Of a stretch of 5,851 nt of DNA, positions 4,525 through 5,851 are shown piece after piece. The notes beneath the pieces are model-generated. The model saw only the letters and a list, made by a program, of their open reading frames with translations. It did not search any database and was not told where the DNA came from. The position numbers and the translations under genes are program-made. The stretch is from an uncultured Eubacteriales bacterium (GTDB lineage: Bacteria; Bacillota; Clostridia; Peptostreptococcales; Anaerovoracaceae), in NCBI GenBank assembly GCA_902772685.1, contig CACYBO010000246.1:1-5851 (forward strand), in the 5' to 3' direction. Within the stretch, counting starts at the first letter, position 1. Each line of letters starts with the position of its first letter.

Positions 4525-5851
4525 CTACTTGGCGTAGTCGATGGCCCTTGTCTCTCTGACCACGTTGACCTTGATCTGACCCGGATATTCCAGTTCGGAT
4601 TCGATCTTCTTGGAAATGTCACGAGCCAGCAGAGCGATGGAATCGTCACCGATCTCATCAGGCTTCGCGATGATTCTGATTTCACGTCCCGCCTGAATTG
4701 CGTATGAATTTTCAACGCCCTTAGTGGTATTCGCGATTTCCTCGAGTTTCTGAAGTCTCTTGATGTAGGATTCAAGAGTCTCCCTGCGGGCGCCCGGTCT
4801 CGCCGCCGAAAGCGCGTCCGCTGCAGCAATCAGAACTGCTTCAACAGATTTCGGTTCGTAATCGCCGTGGTGAGCCGCCATACCGTTGATGACTGCTTCT
4901 GACTCCTTGTACTTGCGCAGTACTTCGATGCCGATATCCACATGGGTACCTTCACGCTCATGGTCGAGAGCCTTGCCTATATCATGCAAAAGCCCCGCGC
5001 GCTTCGCGAGCGTCACATCCAGTCCAAGCTCTCCCGCCATCAGACCGGCAAGGTGCGCTACCTCGACCGAATGCTTGAGCACATTCTGTCCATACGAAGT
5101 TCTGTATCTCAGCCTGCCCAGAAGTTTCACGAGTTCCGGATGCAGATTGTGGATTCCAACATCGAAGGTCGCCTGTTCGCCCGCTTCCTTGATAATCGTG
5201 TTGACTTCACGCTCCGACTTGTTGACCATTTCCTCGATCCTCGCCGGATGGATACGTCCGTCGACGATGAGTTTCTCGAGAGCGAGTCTCGCAATCTCTC
5301 TTCTGACCGGATCGAAACCCGACAAGATGACCGCTTCCGGCGTATCATCGATGATGAGATCGATGCCTGTCGCATTTTCGATTGCTCTGATGTTCCGTCC
5401 TTCACGGCCGATGATACGTCCCTTCATCTCATCATTCGGCAATGGCACCACGGACACGGTCGATTCCGCAACGTGATCCGCCGCGCATCTCTGAATCGCT
5501 CCTGTGATGATTTCCTTCGCTTTCTTATCAGCTTCGTCCTTGGCTTTGCTCTCGATCTCCTTGTAGAGCACCGCCGCGTCGCTGCGGGCTTCCTGTTCGA
5601 CTTTCTGCAGAATAATCTCTCTCGCTTCGTCAACTGTATATCCGGAGATCTTCTCCAGTTCTTCCAGCTGTCTCTTCAGGACTCTGTCCTGTTCTGCGAG
5701 TTTGTTCTCGATTTTTCTTTCTTTATTTGTAATGCTTTCTTCTTTTTTCTCTATATTCTCCAGTTTGCGGTCGATGGAGTCTTCCTTCTGGTTCAGTCTC
5801 CTCTCGGCCTTTGATATTTCGTTTCTTCTCTCTCTAATCTCTTTATCCGCG
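4525..5851 (-). CDS. rny: Ribonuclease Y, 5' end outside window
   Basis: The membrane-anchored endoribonuclease that initiates mRNA decay in many Bacillota. The frame is open to the window edge (first complete codon at 5850), giving 441 visible residues; family members are about 510-520 aa, so about 70-80 N-terminal residues, including the membrane helix, are missing here. Visible residues 1 to about 125 are a charged Glu/Lys/Arg-rich coiled coil. A KH RNA-binding domain follows with GRIIGREGRN at 144-153 and its Ile/Asp-rich strand. The HD domain carries His260 (LKHSVEVAH), His289-Asp290 (LLHDIGKA), His303 in the EGTHVDIG motif, the HHGD pair at 327-328 and Asp345 in ADALSAARPGARRE, so the metal-binding residues are intact. 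It ends with the typical VVRETRAIDYAK. A GTG at 5571-5569 could be mistaken for the start, but it is an internal valine between coiled coil and KH domain. Stop is TAG at 4527-4525. Confidence 0.97.
   Translation of the reverse strand, partial: ADKEIRERRNEISKAERRLNQKEDSIDRKLENIEKKEESITNKERKIENKLAEQDRVLKRQLEELEKISGYTVDEAREIILQKVEQEARSDAAVLYKEIESKAKDEADKKAKEIITGAIQRCAADHVAESTVSVVPLPNDEMKGRIIGREGRNIRAIENATGIDLIIDDTPEAVILSGFDPVRREIARLALEKLIVDGRIHPARIEEMVNKSEREVNTIIKEAGEQATFDVGIHNLHPELVKLLGRLRYRTSYGQNVLKHSVEVAHLAGLMAGELGLDVTLAKRAGLLHDIGKALDHEREGTHVDIGIEVLRKYKESEAVINGMAAHHGDYEPKSVEAVLIAAADALSAARPGARRETLESYIKRLQKLEEIANTTKGVENSYAIQAGREIRIIAKPDEIGDDSIALLARDISKKIESELEYPGQIKVNVVRETRAIDYAK

Noticed and set aside
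4455..4829. 124-codon minus-strand frame overlapping the end of rny
   Set aside because: It is in another frame of rny, is Arg/Ser-rich, and runs through the hairpin into the desulfurase ribosome binding site; no evidence of coding.
5569..5571. GTG as the start codon of RNase Y
   Set aside because: The same frame continues upstream without a stop to the window edge and encodes the expected coiled coil, so the GTG is an internal valine codon.
4942..5814. 290-codon open frame on the plus strand, antisense to rny
   Set aside because: It is the complement of the RNase Y coding frame; its Phe/Leu/Arg-rich product mirrors the Glu/Lys-rich coiled coil codons and shows no motif of its own.

Overview
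The window looks like ordinary chromosomal DNA from an anaerobic, amino-acid-fermenting member of the Bacillota, most likely class Clostridia. The signs are strong AGGAGG-type ribosome binding sites, an RNase Y gene, a ThiI without a rhodanese domain paired with its own cysteine desulfurase (as in Bacillus), and an oxygen-sensitive indolepyruvate:ferredoxin oxidoreductase. Base composition is roughly balanced by eye. Genus or family cannot be fixed from the sequence alone.

All genes are on the minus strand, so they read from high to low coordinates. Region by region: (1) 5851-4525, RNase Y (rny), whose 5' end lies outside the window; (2) 4524-4448, a 77-bp gap with a strong hairpin plus a short T-run, ending almost on the ribosome binding site of the next gene; (3) 4447-3215, a NifS/IscS-type cysteine desulfurase; (4) 3204-1918, thiI, only 10 bp downstream; (5) 1917-1787, a 131-bp gap filled with 23-bp direct repeats and nested palindromes built on GGGGTA/TACCCC; (6) 1786-20, iorA; (7) 20-1, the first codons of a gene overlapping the iorA stop, almost certainly iorB.

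The desulfurase and ThiI form a functional pair: the desulfurase takes sulfur from cysteine as a persulfide, and ThiI uses it with ATP to make 4-thiouridine at tRNA position 8. IorA and IorB form the enzyme that oxidatively decarboxylates aryl-pyruvates (from Trp, Phe, Tyr) to aryl-acetyl-CoA while reducing ferredoxin. RNase Y is the membrane-anchored endonuclease that starts mRNA turnover in this group.

No new multigene system is visible. The parts most worth a second look are non-coding: the repeat and palindrome cluster upstream of iorA, which includes a terminator-like hairpin pointing against all the genes, and the rny/desulfurase hairpin. Smaller oddities are Ala/Gly-rich insertions in both ThiI and the desulfurase.
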